DNA of 64,000 bases. It comes from UBA6136 sp044237765. Its GTDB lineage: Bacteria > Pseudomonadota > Gammaproteobacteria > Methylococcales > Methylococcaceae. The stretch is taken from contig JBIIEQ010000006.1 in assembly GCA_044237765.1 (NCBI GenBank), positions 8,390 to 72,389 of the forward strand, written 5' to 3'. Positions within the stretch are counted from its first letter, which is position 1, and each line of letters begins with the position of its first letter. This document shows, piece after piece, positions 27,127 to 37,210 of this stretch. Under the pieces are notes generated by a model. The model did not search any database. It saw nothing but the letters and a program-made list of their open reading frames with translations, and was not told where the DNA came from. The translations under genes were made by a program, and so were the position numbers.

Positions 27127-28356
27127 TTAGACTGATACAACCGACTGATCAAGATCGAAGGCGTCATGCAGTGAACGAACCGCCAGCTCCAGGTACTTTT
27201 CATTAAGAACCACCGAGATCTTGATTTCGGAGGTGGAAATCATCTGGATATTAATGCCCTCACGAGCCAGCACATCGAACATCTTGGAGGCAATCCCAGC
27301 GTGCGACCGCATACCGACCCCAACAATCGACACCTTGACGATGGAGTCGTCACCGCGCACCTCCCTTGCACCCAACTCCGCACAGGTGGCTTGCAAGATG
27401 GCCAGTGCCTTGTTGAATTCGGAGCGATTCACAGTGAAGGTAAAATTAGTGGTGCCATCCTCCGCCACGTTCTGAACAATCATGTCCACTTCGATATTGG
27501 CGTCCGCTACCGGACCAAGGATGCGGGAGGCAATCCCGGGACGGTCAGGAACACCCAGGACAGTCAGCTTGGCCTCGTCACGATTAAAGGCGATACCGGA
27601 TATCAGGGGCTTTTCCATGGTGTCCTCTTCATAACTGATCAAAGTACCGGCACCCTCCTTAAAACTTGAGAGCACTCGCAGGGGCACATTGTATTTACCT
27701 GCAAATTCAACCGATCGAATCTGCAGGACCTTTGATCCGAGACTCGCCATTTCCAGCATCTCTTCAAAGGTAATGCGATCCAACCGGCGAGCCTTGGGCT
27801 CGACACGCGGGTCGGTCGTGTAGACTCCATCGACATCGGTAAAGATCAGACATTCGTCTGCCTTGAGTGCAGCTGCCAGGGCGACGGCTGTCGTATCCGA
27901 ACCACCACGACCGAGGGTGGTAATGTCACCCGCCTCGCTGACACCCTGAAAACCAGCCACCACAACCACCTTGCCCTGATCAAGATCTCCACGGATGCGC
28001 TGGGTATCGATATCCAGAATGCGCGCCTTGGTGTGCGCCGAATCAGTGACGATGGAAACTTGGCCACCCGTATAGGAGCAAGCCGGACAGCCGCGCTCCT
28101 TCAGCGCCATAGCCAGCAAAGCAATCGTAACCTGCTCACCCGTCGACAACAGAACGTCCATTTCACGGACGTCAGGGGTTGCCTGCGCTTCCTTGGCCAA
28201 GGCAACCAGCCGGTTGGTTTCGCCGCTCATGGCCGAGACGACCACGATAACCTCCTCGCCGCGCTGACGCGCCTTGATCACATTTTCGGCGACGTGCTTG
28301 ATGCGCTCGACGCTGCCAACCGAAGTTCCGCCATACTTATGAACGTATAAGGCCAT
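27127..28356 (-). CDS. lysC: Aspartate kinase
   Basis: Encodes 409 residues: the monofunctional aspartokinase that phosphorylates L-aspartate, opening Lys, Thr, Met and diaminopimelate synthesis. The kinase domain starts VHKYGGTSVGSVERI, with GRGGSDTTAVALAAAL (about 150-165) and FTDVDGVYTTDPR. Two C-terminal ACT domains (from about 265) should bind feedback effectors. It is 29 bp downstream of alaS. dapB, acting later in the pathway, lies at 51.7 kb. Confidence 0.95.
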   Translation of the reverse strand: MALYVHKYGGTSVGSVERIKHVAENVIKARQRGEEVIVVVSAMSGETNRLVALAKEAQATPDVREMDVLLSTGEQVTIALLAMALKERGCPACSYTGGQVSIVTDSAHTKARILDIDTQRIRGDLDQGKVVVVAGFQGVSEAGDITTLGRGGSDTTAVALAAALKADECLIFTDVDGVYTTDPRVEPKARRLDRITFEEMLEMASLGSKVLQIRSVEFAGKYNVPLRVLSSFKEGAGTLISYEEDTMEKPLISGIAFNRDEAKLTVLGVPDRPGIASRILGPVADANIEVDMIVQNVAEDGTTNFTFTVNRSEFNKALAILQATCAELGAREVRGDDSIVKVSIVGVGMRSHAGIASKMFDVLAREGINIQMISTSEIKISVVLNEKYLELAVRSLHDAFDLDQSVVSV

Positions 28357-28385
28357 ATCCTTTATTCAATTCCTGCACCTTTCCA

Positions 28386-30986
28386 TCAGGAAATATTATT
28401 CCTGACCCAATCCGTGACCCCATTCAGTGCCGCGTCCAAATGAGTCGGGTCGGTACCGCCAGCCTGAGCCAGATCTGGCCGCCCACCGCCCTTGCCGCCC
28501 ACTTGGCAAGCCACGGCATTCACCAGATCACCTGCCTTGACACGAGCCACCTGATCCTTTGAGACGCCGGCAATCAGACTCACCTTGCCATCCACCACGC
28601 TCCCCAATACAACAGCGGAACTCCCCAGCTTGCTACGCAACTGATCGACCATCTCCCGCAGCGCCTTGGAATCGGCTTCATCAATACGAGCCGCAAGAAC
28701 CTTCAAACCGTCGACCTCCACTGCCCGGGATAGCAGCTCATCTCCCGAGGCACTTGCCAGCTTACTCTTGAGCCGATCCAGCTCTTTCTCCAGGACCTTG
28801 TTTCGCTCGAGTATCTGATCAAACTTTTCTTCAATCGCGTCACGCCCGGCCTTGATCCGATCCGCCAGACCTAGCAAGAGCCTCTCACTGGACTTGACCC
28901 ACTCATAGGCACCCACCCCGGTCAGGGCCTCAATGCGACGGACTCCCGAAGCCACGCCCGACTCGCTCACAATCTTGAAAAGACCGATGTCGCCAGCTCG
29001 CTGCGCGTGGGTACCGCCGCACAATTCGGTTGAAAAGTCACCGATTCGAAGAACGCGGACCTCATTGCCGTACTTCTCACCGAACAACGCCATGGCACCG
29101 ACTTTCATGGCATCGTCCTTGGCCATGACATCCGCTCGAATCGGGCTATTGAGGCGAATATGTTGATTCACCAGTCGTTCGATATTTTCCAGCTGTTCAT
29201 GACCGATAGGCTCGAAATGAGAAAAGTCAAAACGCAACCGTTGTGCATTGACCTGGGAACCCTTCTGCGCCACATGCTCACCCAACTCCGAACGCAAGGC
29301 CGCATGCAGCAGATGGGTCGCTGAATGATTCAGCGCCGTGGCCAATCGCAATTCCGGGTTCACTTCTGCGCGTACACTTGCGCCGAGCACCAGCTCACCC
29401 GACGTCACGGAGCCCAGATGGAGAATGATGTCAGCACCCTGCTTCTGGGTGTCGACCACTTCAAAAACGGAATTTGCCGCATAAATGAAGCCGTGGTCGC
29501 CTGCCTGACCGCCGGACTCACCATAAAAGGGCGTTTTCGAGAGGATGACCGTGCCACACTGACCCGCACCGAGTCGATCCACCGATTGGCCCTCATGGTA
29601 CAAACCGGCAATGGTGGCTTCGTCTGCCAAATGTTCATACCCGGTAAATTCGCAAACCGTATCAATATGAACATCATGCGAGTAATCGACGGCAAAATGA
29701 CTGGCCGAACGCGCACGAGCCCGCTGAGCCTCCATGGCCTTTTCAAACCCCGCAAGATCAGGCACCAGCCCATGCTCACGAGCGACATCGGCCGTCAGGT
29801 CAACGGGAAAACCGTAAGTGTCATAAAGTTGAAATACCGTCTCGCCTGGAATAGTGCCGCCGCTAACCCCCTTGAGTTGGGTTTCGAGTATTCGCATACC
29901 CTGTTCCAGCGTTTCGGCAAACCGCTCCTCCTCCTTTCTCAGAACCTGTTCAACGGTGGAGCGTGCTACCGCCAACTCAGGATAGGCTTTGCCCATCACC
30001 TCACACAGCGGGGCCACCAGCTTGAAGAAGAAAACATCACGGATACCCAGTTTGTAGCCATGACGGATGGCACGCCGAATGATCCTTCGCAACACGTATC
30101 CACGCCCCTCATTGGAAGGCAAAACGCCATCCGCGATCAGGAACGAACAGGAACGGATATGATCTGCGAGTACCCGAAGTGAACTGTGATCAGTCGAATC
30201 GAGACCGGCCAGCGAGGCAGCTGCCGTTACCAGCGGCTGGAATAGGTCAGTCTCATAGTTGCTATGGACGCCTTGAACGACCGCCGCAATCCGCTCCAGC
30301 CCCATACCGGTATCGACAGAAGGTTTTGGCAAGGGCGCCAGTGTCCCGTCCGGCGCCCTGTCGTACTGCATGAAGACGAGATTCCAGATTTCGATGTAAC
30401 GATCACCATCCTCGTCAGGAGAGCCCGGGGGGCCACCAAGAATCGATTCACCGTGGTCGTAAAAAATCTCGGTGCATGGACCGCAGGGTCCGGTATCGCC
30501 CATGCTCCAGAAATTATCCTTGGTGCCGATACGGGAAAACCGGTCAGGATCAATGCCGATTTCGTTCAGCCAGATCTGTTCGGCCTCGCTATCCTGATCG
30601 TAAATCGTGACCCAGAGCCGTGAGGGCGGAATCCGCAACACACCGGTCAGAAACTCCCACGCGAACTGAATGGCCTCACGCTTGAAATAGCCCCCGAAGC
30701 TGAAATTGCCCAGCATCTCGAAGAAAGTGTGATGCCTTGAGGTGTAGCCGACATTCTCAAGATCGTTATGTTTGCCACCGGCACGAACGCAACGCTGCGA
30801 GGAGGCCGCTCTGACATAAGGGCGATCCTCACGCCCCAGAAAAACATCCTTGAATTGCACCATCCCTGCATTGGTAAATAACAGGGTAGGGTCGTTGGCC
30901 GGAATCAAGGGACTCGAGGCGACGGGCTTGTGCCCCCGCTCTTCGAAGAAACTCAAAAATAAACTCCGCAGTTCCGCGCTGGTCAT
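28386..30986 (-). CDS. alaS: Alanyl-tRNA synthetase
   Basis: Encodes 866 residues, the normal length. The class II catalytic domain (MTSAELRSLFLSFFEERGH at the start, RHHTFFEMLGNFSFG motif), the editing domain with the zinc site (NHSATHLL and ELCGGTHAQRAGDIG), and a C-Ala domain with a DHHA1 end (GGGRPDLAQAGG) are all present. It is 3 bp downstream of recX, forming recA-recX-alaS-lysC. Confidence 0.97.
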   Translation of the reverse strand: MTSAELRSLFLSFFEERGHKPVASSPLIPANDPTLLFTNAGMVQFKDVFLGREDRPYVRAASSQRCVRAGGKHNDLENVGYTSRHHTFFEMLGNFSFGGYFKREAIQFAWEFLTGVLRIPPSRLWVTIYDQDSEAEQIWLNEIGIDPDRFSRIGTKDNFWSMGDTGPCGPCTEIFYDHGESILGGPPGSPDEDGDRYIEIWNLVFMQYDRAPDGTLAPLPKPSVDTGMGLERIAAVVQGVHSNYETDLFQPLVTAAASLAGLDSTDHSSLRVLADHIRSCSFLIADGVLPSNEGRGYVLRRIIRRAIRHGYKLGIRDVFFFKLVAPLCEVMGKAYPELAVARSTVEQVLRKEEERFAETLEQGMRILETQLKGVSGGTIPGETVFQLYDTYGFPVDLTADVAREHGLVPDLAGFEKAMEAQRARARSASHFAVDYSHDVHIDTVCEFTGYEHLADEATIAGLYHEGQSVDRLGAGQCGTVILSKTPFYGESGGQAGDHGFIYAANSVFEVVDTQKQGADIILHLGSVTSGELVLGASVRAEVNPELRLATALNHSATHLLHAALRSELGEHVAQKGSQVNAQRLRFDFSHFEPIGHEQLENIERLVNQHIRLNSPIRADVMAKDDAMKVGAMALFGEKYGNEVRVLRIGDFSTELCGGTHAQRAGDIGLFKIVSESGVASGVRRIEALTGVGAYEWVKSSERLLLGLADRIKAGRDAIEEKFDQILERNKVLEKELDRLKSKLASASGDELLSRAVEVDGLKVLAARIDEADSKALREMVDQLRSKLGSSAVVLGSVVDGKVSLIAGVSKDQVARVKAGDLVNAVACQVGGKGGGRPDLAQAGGTDPTHLDAALNGVTDWVRNNIS

Positions 30987-30989
30987 GCT

Positions 30990-31475
30990 TCAGCCGTCAT
31001 TTCGTTCGTTAAAACCGACATCACTCTTCACTTCACTGCCGCCTTCCCGCAATCGGCGAAAAAGGCGACGAATCTGATCACCAGAAAACCCCCGCCCCAG
31101 CAGGAAACGCTCCCGTGCCATCCGTTCCCGCAATGACTCCGGCGGAGTGTCACCAAACTTTCGTGCATAAACCCGCTCGATCAGGCCATCCCAATCCAGC
31201 GAACCCATCGCGGGGATTTCCCCCTCATCAATACCCCGCTGGCGCAGTTCCTGCCGAATCCTGAAAGCACCGTGGCCCTTTGCCAGGCGACTTCGGGTGA
31301 ATACCTCGGCAAAACGGGCATCGCTTTGCAGACCGCGATCGCAAAAGTCAGCGATGACGATATTGACAATCTCCTGGGGGAATCCCTTGCTCACCAGTTT
31401 CTGGCGCAACTCTTCCTGACTATGTTCGCGACGGGCCAGGTAGCCCATGCAGGCAGCCTCCAGCGACTGCCTCAA
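30990..31475 (-). CDS. recX: Regulatory protein RecX
   Basis: Encodes 161 residues of three-helix repeats, including GYLARREHSQEELRQKL and FTRSRLAKGHGAFRIRQELRQRGI. RecX binds RecA filaments and limits their extension. It directly follows recA (14 bp), as usual. Confidence 0.92.
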   Translation of the reverse strand: MRQSLEAACMGYLARREHSQEELRQKLVSKGFPQEIVNIVIADFCDRGLQSDARFAEVFTRSRLAKGHGAFRIRQELRQRGIDEGEIPAMGSLDWDGLIERVYARKFGDTPPESLRERMARERFLLGRGFSGDQIRRLFRRLREGGSEVKSDVGFNERNDG

Positions 31476-31489
31476 CTCATCCGTATCGC

Positions 31490-32539
31490 TCAGGGACCTT
31501 CCTCGGCGCCGGCGGGAGCCGGTGATTGCGTCGCCGGAGTGGCGCCACTGACACCAAAAGCCTTTGCCCTGATGTTGGCCTCAAGAGCCTGGGCTATTTC
31601 GGGATGCTCCTTGAGATAGGCACGCACATTGTCCTTGCCCTGGCCTATCCGATCGCCACCATAGCTGTACCAGGAACCCGACTTTTGCACCAACTCGTGG
31701 GCAACCCCCAGATCGACCAGCTCCCCTTCCCGGGAAACGCCCTCTCCGTAAATAATCTCGAATTCAGCGTTACGGAAAGGCGGAGCGACCTTGTTCTTGA
31801 CCACCTTGACACGGGTTTCGTTGCCCACCACCTCGTCGCCATTCTTGATGGCACCAATCCGGCGAATATCCAGACGGACCGATGCGTAGAATTTCAAGGC
31901 ATTGCCACCGGTCGTCGTCTCCGGACTTCCGAACATCACACCGATCTTCATGCGAATCTGGTTGATGAAAATCACCAGCGTATTAGATCGCTTGATATTC
32001 GCAGTCAGTTTCCGCAATGCCTGGGACATCAGCCGCGCCTGCAGGCCGACGTGCGAGTCTCCCATCTCACCTTCAATTTCGGCCTTTGGCGTCAAGGCGG
32101 CCACCGAATCTACCACAACGATATCGACACCCCCGGAGCGAACCAGCATGTCGGCAATTTCCAGCGCCTGTTCCCCGGTATCGGGCTGGGAAACCAGCAA
32201 CTCATCCAGATTGACACCGATCTTTTCGGCGTAACCAGGATCCAGAGCATGTTCAGCATCAATAAAGGCCGCTACCCCACCCAGCTTTTGAGCCTGGGCA
32301 ATGACCTCCAGGGTCAGCGTGGTCTTGCCTGAGGATTCCGGCCCGTAAATCTCGACGATGCGGCCTCGCGGCAGACCACCGCAACCGAGAGCAATATCCA
32401 GCGTCAGCGAACCCGTCGGGACCACCTCTATATCCCGGTTGGCCGGGGTATCGCCCATCCGCATCACCGACCCCTTGCCGAATTGCTTTTCGATCTGGGA
32501 AAGCGCGGCACTCAAGGCTTTTTGCTTGTTTTCGTCCAT
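31490..32539 (-). CDS. recA: Recombinase RecA
   Basis: Encodes 349 residues. It has the Walker A motif GPESSGKTTL, the core VVDSVAALTPKAEIEGEMGD (loop L1 region), and loop L2 region FGSPETTTGGNALKFYASVR. RecA forms ssDNA filaments for homologous recombination and the SOS response. The 105 bp upstream shows no CTGT-N8-ACAG LexA box, so SOS control, if any, uses a different operator. Confidence 0.97.
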   Translation of the reverse strand: MDENKQKALSAALSQIEKQFGKGSVMRMGDTPANRDIEVVPTGSLTLDIALGCGGLPRGRIVEIYGPESSGKTTLTLEVIAQAQKLGGVAAFIDAEHALDPGYAEKIGVNLDELLVSQPDTGEQALEIADMLVRSGGVDIVVVDSVAALTPKAEIEGEMGDSHVGLQARLMSQALRKLTANIKRSNTLVIFINQIRMKIGVMFGSPETTTGGNALKFYASVRLDIRRIGAIKNGDEVVGNETRVKVVKNKVAPPFRNAEFEIIYGEGVSREGELVDLGVAHELVQKSGSWYSYGGDRIGQGKDNVRAYLKEHPEIAQALEANIRAKAFGVSGATPATQSPAPAGAEEGP

Positions 32540-32644
32540 CAGGATGGCTCAGCTAAAGATTGATTCGAACATGATTCGCAATTATGTCACAGCACCCATC
32601 ACGGTGATACCGCAAGACAATGTCGGAATTCATTCCCTATTCGA

Positions 32645-33181
32645 TCAGCGCAGCGACCAGCCTCTAATCGTCTCATAGGCAGAAGCTGACACCGATGGAC
32701 GGGATTGAACGTGATGAAATGCTGTGACTTCGAACCGAATCGGCTCGAGCCGATGACCCAATCGGGCCGGGACCGATGTGACCTGCCGAGCCAGCGTCAG
32801 ATGTGGTCGAAAGGGTCGCTTGTCCAGCACGAATCCAGCTTCACCGAGACCGCCTGCGAGCCTCTGCGCCAGAGACTCCAATGATTTTGGCGACTGCCTT
32901 GGCGTCAGGCATAACACACCGGCACTGCGCCACCCACTCAACTGATCCAGGCTTATGAAAAAAGGCTGAGCCCTTACATTGGAGGCGATCGTCTCAAGTA
33001 TCTGCAAACGATCTGACGTCACCTGCCCCAGAAATGCCAGCGTTACATGCAGATCAGCCGCCAGAATCCAGCGCCCGCGGATGGAGGATTCCAACGAATC
33101 CCGCAGATTTACCAACTGTTTCATCGCCGCCGGATCCGGCCAGATCGCAAAAAACAGTCGCCGCGAAACACCCTCACTCAC
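32645..33181 (-). CDS. thpR: RNA 2',3'-cyclic phosphodiesterase
   Basis: Encodes 178 residues of the 2H phosphoesterase family. Two HxT motifs, HVTLAFLGQV (about 46-55) and HLTLARQV, form the active site. ThpR/LigT opens 2',3'-cyclic phosphates on RNA. It overlaps pncC by 8 bp. Confidence 0.9.
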   Translation of the reverse strand: MSEGVSRRLFFAIWPDPAAMKQLVNLRDSLESSIRGRWILAADLHVTLAFLGQVTSDRLQILETIASNVRAQPFFISLDQLSGWRSAGVLCLTPRQSPKSLESLAQRLAGGLGEAGFVLDKRPFRPHLTLARQVTSVPARLGHRLEPIRFEVTAFHHVQSRPSVSASAYETIRGWSLR

Positions 33182-33674
33182 GACATACAGCCAGCAAGCC
33201 CTCCAGGGCCAATGCCACTGCTTGCCTTCTTACAGCGCGACGATCTCCCGAAAACACCATGCACCGGACCAGAGCATCAGAGCCAGCCCTTTGCCAGGCA
33301 AACCAGACGGTACCCACCGGTTTGTCCGCCGAGCCTCCGGACGGTCCCGCTATTCCGCTCACCGCCACAGACACCCCAGCCTGACTCAGCCTCAAGGCCC
33401 CCGCCACCATGGCACGAACCACCATCTCACTCACAGCGCCATGCTCGGCAATCAGTCCCGGATCAACCCCCAGCATCTCGGTCTTTGCGACATTGCTGTA
33501 GGTGACAAACCCGCGATCAAACCAGGCTGAACTGCCCGGAACATCCGTAATGGATTGCGCAATCCCCCCCCCCGTACAGGACTCCGCCGTTGCCAGCATC
33601 TCCCCCCGATCGCTCAGCAACTCACCAACCCTTTCGGGCAAACCGTCAATATCCGGACCAAACTCAGGTCGCAT
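33174..33674 (-). CDS. pncC: Nicotinamide-nucleotide amidase (CinA C-terminal family)
   Basis: Encodes 166 residues, a stand-alone CinA C-terminal domain. Family motifs include LATAESCTGGGIAQSITDVPGSS (catalytic Ser region), GVDPGLIAEHGAVSE and AVSGIAGPSGG. It deamidates NMN to NaMN in NAD recycling. It precedes thpR and recA, a common order in gammaproteobacteria. NadB and NadK are also in the window. Confidence 0.9.
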   Translation of the reverse strand: MRPEFGPDIDGLPERVGELLSDRGEMLATAESCTGGGIAQSITDVPGSSAWFDRGFVTYSNVAKTEMLGVDPGLIAEHGAVSEMVVRAMVAGALRLSQAGVSVAVSGIAGPSGGSADKPVGTVWFAWQRAGSDALVRCMVFSGDRRAVRRQAVALALEGLLAVCRE

Positions 33675-33704
33675 GACTTGAATCCAGCACCTGACGCCGC
33701 GACA

Positions 33705-34997
33705 TCAGTCGAATGGATGACGAAGAACGATGGTCTCCTTGCGATCGGGACCAGTAGACAGAATGTCTACTGGTACCCCCACCAGGCTGGCGATACGCTC
33801 GATATAGTTCCTGGCCGCCACGGGCAGCTTGTCCAACTCGGTGACACCCGCGGTGGACTCGGACCAGCCCGGCATTTCTTCAATCACAGGCTCGCACTGG
33901 GCATAGGCTTCCGCGCCAATGGGAAGAGTATCAATCTCCATGCCCTGATAACGGTATCGGGTACAGATCCCTATGGTCTCAAGCCCGTCCAGCACATCCA
34001 GCTTGGTCAGGCAGAGACCTGTCAGGCTGTTCAGCTTGGCCGACCGTTTCATCAAAACGACATCAAACCAGCCACAACGGCGGGCTCTGCCTGTCGTTGC
34101 CCCGAATTCGGCTCCTTTGCTGGAGAGATGTTGCCCGCGCTCATCGAACAGCTCGGTGGGGAACGGACCGTTACCGACGCGAGTGGAATAGGCCTTCGTA
34201 ATGCCCAGCACGTAATCAAACTCCAGCAACCCGACTCCGGTACCCGAGGCGGCACCTCCTGCGGTCGTGTTAGAGGACGTCACATAAGGGTAAGTACCAT
34301 GATCAATATCGAGCATCGCGCCTTGCGCGCCTTCAAACAATAAATGGCTGTCCTCTTCACGCAGCCGTTGAAGGTCTCCGGCGACATCGCCGAGCATAGG
34401 CTTGATTTCCTCGCCTATCTTCACCAGTCCGGCCAATTCCTCCGCGAAGTCGAGTGGCTTCTCGTGAAAATACTGGCTCAGGACAAAATTGTGGAAGTCC
34501 AGCAGCTCCCGCAGGCGATCTTCCAGCAACCCGGGGTAGAAAAGATCGCCGGCTCTGAGACCGCGACGCGACACCTTGTCCTCGTAGGCGGGGCCGATGC
34601 CGCGTCCCGTGGTCCCGATAGCCTTGGCGCCGCGAGCTTTTTCCCTCGCCAGATCAAGCGCTACATGAATGGGAAGAATCAGCGCGCAGGCCTCGCTGAT
34701 TGTCAGACGCTCACGAACCGGAATTCCGGCGCTTTCAAGCACACCGATTTCCTTCATCAGGGCTTCGGGCGAAAGCACGACCCCATTGCCGATGTAACAG
34801 CGGACAGTCTCACGAAGAATGCCAGAGGGAATCAGATGCAGAACGGTTTTCTTGCCATCAATGACCAGCGTGTGACCGGCATTGTGACCACCCTGAAACC
34901 GAACAACTCCCTTGGCTCGCTCAGTCAGAATATCGACCAACTTGCCCTTGCCTTCGTCACCCCATTGCGTGCCGATAACTACGACGTTTTTTCCCAT
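33705..34997 (-). CDS. purA: Adenylosuccinate synthetase
   Basis: Encodes 430 residues. PurA converts IMP and aspartate to adenylosuccinate using GTP. Motifs: VVVIGTQWGDEGKGKLVD at the N-terminus, GGHNAGHT, GTTGRGIGPAYEDK and FEGAQGAMLDIDHGTYP. Length is normal. It is the last gene of the hfq-hflX-hflK-hflC-hisZ-purA run. Confidence 0.97.
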   Translation of the reverse strand: MGKNVVVIGTQWGDEGKGKLVDILTERAKGVVRFQGGHNAGHTLVIDGKKTVLHLIPSGILRETVRCYIGNGVVLSPEALMKEIGVLESAGIPVRERLTISEACALILPIHVALDLAREKARGAKAIGTTGRGIGPAYEDKVSRRGLRAGDLFYPGLLEDRLRELLDFHNFVLSQYFHEKPLDFAEELAGLVKIGEEIKPMLGDVAGDLQRLREEDSHLLFEGAQGAMLDIDHGTYPYVTSSNTTAGGAASGTGVGLLEFDYVLGITKAYSTRVGNGPFPTELFDERGQHLSSKGAEFGATTGRARRCGWFDVVLMKRSAKLNSLTGLCLTKLDVLDGLETIGICTRYRYQGMEIDTLPIGAEAYAQCEPVIEEMPGWSESTAGVTELDKLPVAARNYIERIASLVGVPVDILSTGPDRKETIVLRHPFD

Positions 34998-35038
34998 TCT
35001 TTTTTCCGTTTTTTTGTTTTGTATGCTGGGTATATCCT

Positions 35039-36220
35039 TCAGGCCAGCCGCCAGTGACCATCTTGTTTACCAAGCACTTTGCCACACCCCAATTTCTCGG
35101 CGGATTCCGCCTCTCCGCCCAAAGACTGTATAACGATCTTGCCTTGACCTCGAAGTTCGGCGATCAAACGATCAAGCTCGGCGTCAATCACCCCAGGTGC
35201 GAAGATGGCGTCATCATCACGCACTGGCTCATTCCAGGAAGACAACCCGGCCAGCATTTTCAGATCTGCACTGAAACCCACGGCCGGACGGGCAAACCCA
35301 AACACCCGGCCAATGTCGTCGTAACGGCCACCCCGGGCCACCTCCCTGCCCTGTCCAGGGACAAAGGCGGCGAATACGATGCCGGTGTGATATTCATACC
35401 CCCGCAACTCGGCCAAGTCGACATTCAGGGGTACATCGGGATATCGCTCGACCAAATCCTGGACGATCGCTGACAACTGATCCAGCGCCTCGCCGACCAC
35501 ACTCCCGGCGCCATTCAAAAGGACGCGGGCTTCCGGAATCACACGGGTGGAGCCATTCAGATCCAGCAATGCGCTGATCATGCTTGCAATGGGTTTCGGC
35601 ACGCCAACACCATCCAGAAACGCAGCGAGATCCGTTGCATCCTTGCGCTGCAGAATGTCAAAGAGTGTGGACTCCTGTGGTTCAGTCAGTCCCGCCTCCC
35701 GCGCGAGCGCCCGGTAGATGCCGACGTGACCCAAATCCAGATGGACGCCTGTGACGCCGGCAATGCTCAGGGTTTCCAGCATCAATCGAATGACTTCCAC
35801 GGAAGCCGACACGCCTCCATGACCATAAAGTTCCGCGCCAACCTGTATAGGGTTACGGGATTTTTGCAGGTGACCCGAGAGGGCATGAACCACGGAGCCA
35901 AAATAGCAGAGCCTGGAAGGCAGGCCCTCGATTGCGGTTCTCGCATCGATTCGGGCGACCTGGGGAGTCATATCGGCTCTCAGGCCTATCAACCGCCCAC
36001 TCACCGGGTCAGTTAGCTTGAGGGTCTGCAGGTCAAGCTCGTGGCCTGTCCCCACCAGCAGGGAATCGAGAAAATCGACCATCGGCGGCATCACCAGCCG
36101 GTAGCCCCAAGTAGCGAAACGGTCCAGCAGGCGACGCACCAACCGATCCAGCTTCTCCGCTTCGCCAGGAAAAATCTCTTCGATACCTTCAGGCAAAAGC
36201 CAGCGGTCTTGCGTCAGCAT
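35039..36220 (-). CDS. hisZ: ATP phosphoribosyltransferase regulatory subunit
   Basis: Encodes 393 residues resembling the HisRS catalytic core (RLVMPPMVDFLDSLLVG, VARIDARTAIEGLPSRLCYFG) but lacking an anticodon-binding domain, which is HisZ. It pairs with short-form HisG to catalyse and regulate the first step of histidine synthesis. Its position between hflC and purA is conserved in many beta/gammaproteobacteria. Confidence 0.92.
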   Translation of the reverse strand: MLTQDRWLLPEGIEEIFPGEAEKLDRLVRRLLDRFATWGYRLVMPPMVDFLDSLLVGTGHELDLQTLKLTDPVSGRLIGLRADMTPQVARIDARTAIEGLPSRLCYFGSVVHALSGHLQKSRNPIQVGAELYGHGGVSASVEVIRLMLETLSIAGVTGVHLDLGHVGIYRALAREAGLTEPQESTLFDILQRKDATDLAAFLDGVGVPKPIASMISALLDLNGSTRVIPEARVLLNGAGSVVGEALDQLSAIVQDLVERYPDVPLNVDLAELRGYEYHTGIVFAAFVPGQGREVARGGRYDDIGRVFGFARPAVGFSADLKMLAGLSSWNEPVRDDDAIFAPGVIDAELDRLIAELRGQGKIVIQSLGGEAESAEKLGCGKVLGKQDGHWRLA

Positions 36221-36352
36221 GATGGGCTATGTGGGATCAAAAAAGTGGGGATGTTACTGGATGACAGGCTCTTTCATCCAGCCATCCGGGCTCACGGTAA
36301 AAGACTTCGCAAGTTCTCAACGGCAATTGAGCTTGGCATCAACAGCCGAGCG

Positions 36353-37210
36353 TCATTTGGGCTTCCTGAAGTATTGAAAGAATTCGGAATCCGGCGAGAC
36401 CACCATCAGACTGCGATCATCCTTGAAGGCATGACGATAAGCGATCAGGCTGCGATTGAACTGGAAGAACTCCTTGTTCTTGCCATACGCCTGAGCATAA
36501 ATGTCGGAGGCGGCCGCATCGCCCTGACCACGACGAACCTCGGCATCCCTCTGCGCCTCGGCGACCAGCACGTCACGTTGACGATCCGCCTCTGCCCGAA
36601 TTTTTTCTGCCGCCTCAGCACCTCGCGAACGGAATTCGCGCGCCACCCGTGCCCGCTCAGCCTCCATTCGGCGATAAACGGACGTGCTCACCTCTTCCGG
36701 GAGTTCAATCCGCATCACCCGGATATCCAGGACCTGAACCCCTAGGCCAGCGACGGCCGGTGCCACCATCTTGGTGAGCGACTCCTGGACCTGACCACGC
36801 CCGGAAGAAACCAGTTCACGAATGGTGCGCTTGCTGAACTCGTTCCGCATGGCATCCTTGGTGATCTGGTCCAGACGGATATTGGCCTGTAACTTGTCGC
36901 CAGCGACCGAGGTATAGAACTTAGTCACATCGTTGATGCGCCATTTCACGAACCAGTCCACGATGACGTTCTTCTTTTCCGATGTCAGAAACCGTTCCGG
37001 CTTTGACTCCAGCGTCAGGATTCGGTCATCAAACTTTTTCACCTGCCGATAGGGCAGTTTGAAGTGAAGCCCGGGGGCATAATCGTTACCCACGATTTTC
37101 TTGAATTCCAGCAATATGGCCTTCTCGGTCTCCGAGACGGTGAATGTCATGGTGAAGACCAGGAAGAGCAGGGCCAGTCCAAGACCGCTTATAAAATTGT
37201 TTTTACTCAT
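36353..37210 (-). CDS. hflC: HflC, FtsH modulator
   Basis: Encodes 285 residues. An N-terminal transmembrane segment (about 8-25) precedes an SPFH/band-7 domain and a long charged coiled coil (MEAERARVAREFRSRGAEAA). With HflK it forms the membrane cage around FtsH protease. It overlaps the hflK stop by 4 bp (ATGA). Confidence 0.95.
   Translation of the reverse strand: MSKNNFISGLGLALLFLVFTMTFTVSETEKAILLEFKKIVGNDYAPGLHFKLPYRQVKKFDDRILTLESKPERFLTSEKKNVIVDWFVKWRINDVTKFYTSVAGDKLQANIRLDQITKDAMRNEFSKRTIRELVSSGRGQVQESLTKMVAPAVAGLGVQVLDIRVMRIELPEEVSTSVYRRMEAERARVAREFRSRGAEAAEKIRAEADRQRDVLVAEAQRDAEVRRGQGDAAASDIYAQAYGKNKEFFQFNRSLIAYRHAFKDDRSLMVVSPDSEFFQYFRKPK

Noticed and set aside
32540..32644. LexA box upstream of recA
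   Set aside because: I searched for CTGT-N8-ACAG; the only CTGT is followed by TGCG at the expected distance, so no canonical site is present.
35039..36220. Second histidyl-tRNA synthetase
   Set aside because: It lacks the anticodon-binding domain and has the length and position of hisZ.
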